Shown here: one piece after another, positions 4,626 to 5,699 of the stretch | Numbering within the stretch: position 1 is the first letter of the stretch | How the letters are laid out: the number at the start of each line of letters is the position of its first letter | The notes under the pieces: model-generated | What the model saw: only the letters and a program-made list of their open reading frames with translations | What the model was told of the DNA's origin: nothing | The model's database searches: none | Program-made: the position numbers and the translations under genes | NCBI GenBank assembly: GCA_947365485.1 | Contig: CANAXK010000110.1 | Location: 1 to 5,699, forward strand | Source: an uncultured bacterium | GTDB taxonomy: Bacteria; Cyanobacteriota; Vampirovibrionia; Gastranaerophilales; Gastranaerophilaceae | DNA: 5,699 bases | Direction of reading: 5' to 3'

Positions 4626-5699
4626 ATGTTAGAGTTTATGATTCTATCAATACAAGCTTTTGCTGAATACTGCCATTCTCTCGCCGAAATCCTTGAGACT
4701 TTTAATCCAGAGCGTTCAATGATGGCCTGCTTTTTCATGTTTGAGACCTTGGAAGGAGCCTTGTCTTCAACCCCGTCGCATTCAACAACAAACTTGCCGT
4801 CAATAAGCAAATCAACGCTCAAGCCCGCAATGTCAGTACCGCACACAACTTCGTGCCCGAGGGTGCGGAAAGCTTCTGCAACCTCTTTTTCAAACCCGTT
4901 TTTGTAAATATTCTCATCAAAGTCGTCAGAGGTTCTAAGTGTGTATCTGTCTTCGTATTCCTGAACAAATCCGAGATAGCTTCTCAAAATCCCCTCTGGA
5001 AGCTCGCGTGGGTCTTTTGAGATGAAGTTAATCATCTGGTATCTTGCACGGGTAATCGCAACATTGAACAGGTTCGGTTTTTGCAGGAAAATCAAACTTT
5101 GCGGGAAACTGTTGTTTGCATAAGCCCATGAAATAAGGATTATGTCTCTTTCATCACCCTGGAAGGTGTGCGCTGTACCGATTTCAATCTGATGTTTTTG
5201 CATCATGTGTTCTGATAACACTCGTGAGACAGAAATCTTTAGCTGCTCAACCTGAGCGCGGAATGGGGAAATAATCCCGATACTTACAGGTTTTTCCGGA
5301 TTTTTGCGCTCGTCTTCCACAACGATTTCGTGCAGGCGTTTAACCAGCGCCTCGATTTCAGGAAGGTTTCTTGTTGCGTCAAAATCTACTTTCCCGTCAG
5401 GCACAACAACTGTTTCAAGAACTTTTTTTGAGTCGTCGTTTCTGCGCATAACCTTTATTCTTCCGCCGTAAAACTCTTTGTTTGAGTAATTAATAATCGG
5501 CGGCAGGCTCCGGAAATGCTCGTCCAGAAGCACCGGATGCATTGAATAATAGTTTGCTAAATCAAACATTGAATTTGTTCTGAATCGCCACATAAGCTGG
5601 TATCTGTCGTTGATTCCGTACTGTGACATAAAAGACTGCTCTTTTGCTTTTTCCAAAAACGAAAGATGCGGAAGCTGCTTGTCGTCACCAACCACAACT
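4622..5699 (-). CDS. UPF1-like superfamily 1 helicase with C-terminal PD-(D/E)XK nuclease domain (C-terminal part, cut by right edge)
   Basis: This is the last 358 residues of a larger ATP-dependent DNA or RNA helicase (numbering from the first full codon, 5698). Visible SF1 motifs in order are III, G-D-D-K-Q-L-P (4-10); IV, L-D-E-H-F-R-S (58-64), the counterpart of the UPF1 QYR motif; the G-I-I-S-P-F-R-A-Q strand (141-149); V, T-A-H-T-F-Q-G-D-E-R-D (175-185); and VI, N-V-A-I-T-R-A-R (212-219) with the arginine finger. Walker A and the DExx motif lie outside the window. Residues about 268-345 form a nuclease-like domain: E270, D296, then E306-C-D308-G and a closing W342, matching the C-terminal REase_MTES_1575/DUF559/Vsr-like type. 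This domain is often fused to SF1 helicases. The role may be DNA repair or phage defence (inference). No start codon is visible; the first Val codons are internal. The stop is TAA at 4624-4622. Confidence 0.93.
   Translation of the reverse strand, partial: VVVGDDKQLPHLSFLEKAKEQSFMSQYGINDRYQLMWRFRTNSMFDLANYYSMHPVLLDEHFRSLPPIINYSNKEFYGGRIKVMRRNDDSKKVLETVVVPDGKVDFDATRNLPEIEALVKRLHEIVVEDERKNPEKPVSIGIISPFRAQVEQLKISVSRVLSEHMMQKHQIEIGTAHTFQGDERDIILISWAYANNSFPQSLIFLQKPNLFNVAITRARYQMINFISKDPRELPEGILRSYLGFVQEYEDRYTLRTSDDFDENIYKNGFEKEVAEAFRTLGHEVVCGTDIAGLSVDLLIDGKFVVECDGVEDKAPSKVSNMKKQAIIERSGLKVSRISAREWQYSAKACIDRIINSNI

Noticed and set aside
4345..4907. Plus-strand open frames opposite the 126-aa gene and the helicase C-terminus
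   Set aside because: The helicase and nuclease motifs on the minus strand establish the coding strand there, and the others lack ribosome sites.
5693..5695. GTG near the right edge as the start of the helicase gene
   Set aside because: It encodes an internal Val directly before the G-D-D-K-Q-L-P motif; the ATPase core motifs must lie upstream, outside the window.

Overview
The window (5,699 bp) looks like ordinary chromosome from a bacterium related to Gastranaerophilales (Candidatus Melainabacteria, the non-photosynthetic sister group of Cyanobacteria common in animal guts). This assignment is an inference. It rests on the style of four small proteins of unknown function, which resemble proteins I recall as typical of that lineage, together with flagellar stator genes, modest GC content and AT-rich promoters. 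No ribosomal or other phylogenetic marker is present to confirm it.

Layout from left to right. On the minus strand, a stator operon motA-motB (positions 1206 to 1, motB cut by the left edge) encodes the ion channel that powers the flagellar motor; the two genes overlap by 8 bp. An AT-rich divergent intergenic region (1207-1398) carries two good sigma70-type promoters pointing right. These serve a 141-aa protein of unknown function with two hydrophobic segments. It converges tail to tail on a 145-aa hydrophobic protein of unknown function, and the two stop codons interlock in one CTAG. That second gene lies 6 bp downstream of a 305-aa protein with a Gln/Asn/Pro/Tyr-rich N-terminal half and HEAT-like helical repeats; the two form a minus-strand pair, probably translationally coupled.

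From 3299 a plus-strand gene encodes a compact DRE-TIM metallolyase of the 4-hydroxy-2-oxovalerate-aldolase-like group. It converges on a 126-aa orphan protein, with only 8 bp between the stop codons. A perfect 11-bp hairpin followed by a T run (as read on the minus strand) lies inside the last codons of the aldolase gene and is probably the terminator of the orphan gene. The right end holds the C-terminal part of a large UPF1-like superfamily 1 helicase fused to a C-terminal PD-(D/E)XK-type nuclease domain, cut by the right edge.

The genes do not form one pathway: motor, surface or envelope-type orphan proteins, an aldolase and a nucleic-acid helicase-nuclease lie side by side. The items most worth following up are the helicase-nuclease fusion, the terminator embedded in a coding sequence, the interlocked stop codons, and the HEAT/low-complexity protein with its hydrophobic partner. 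I found no CRISPR array, tRNA, rRNA or mobile element.
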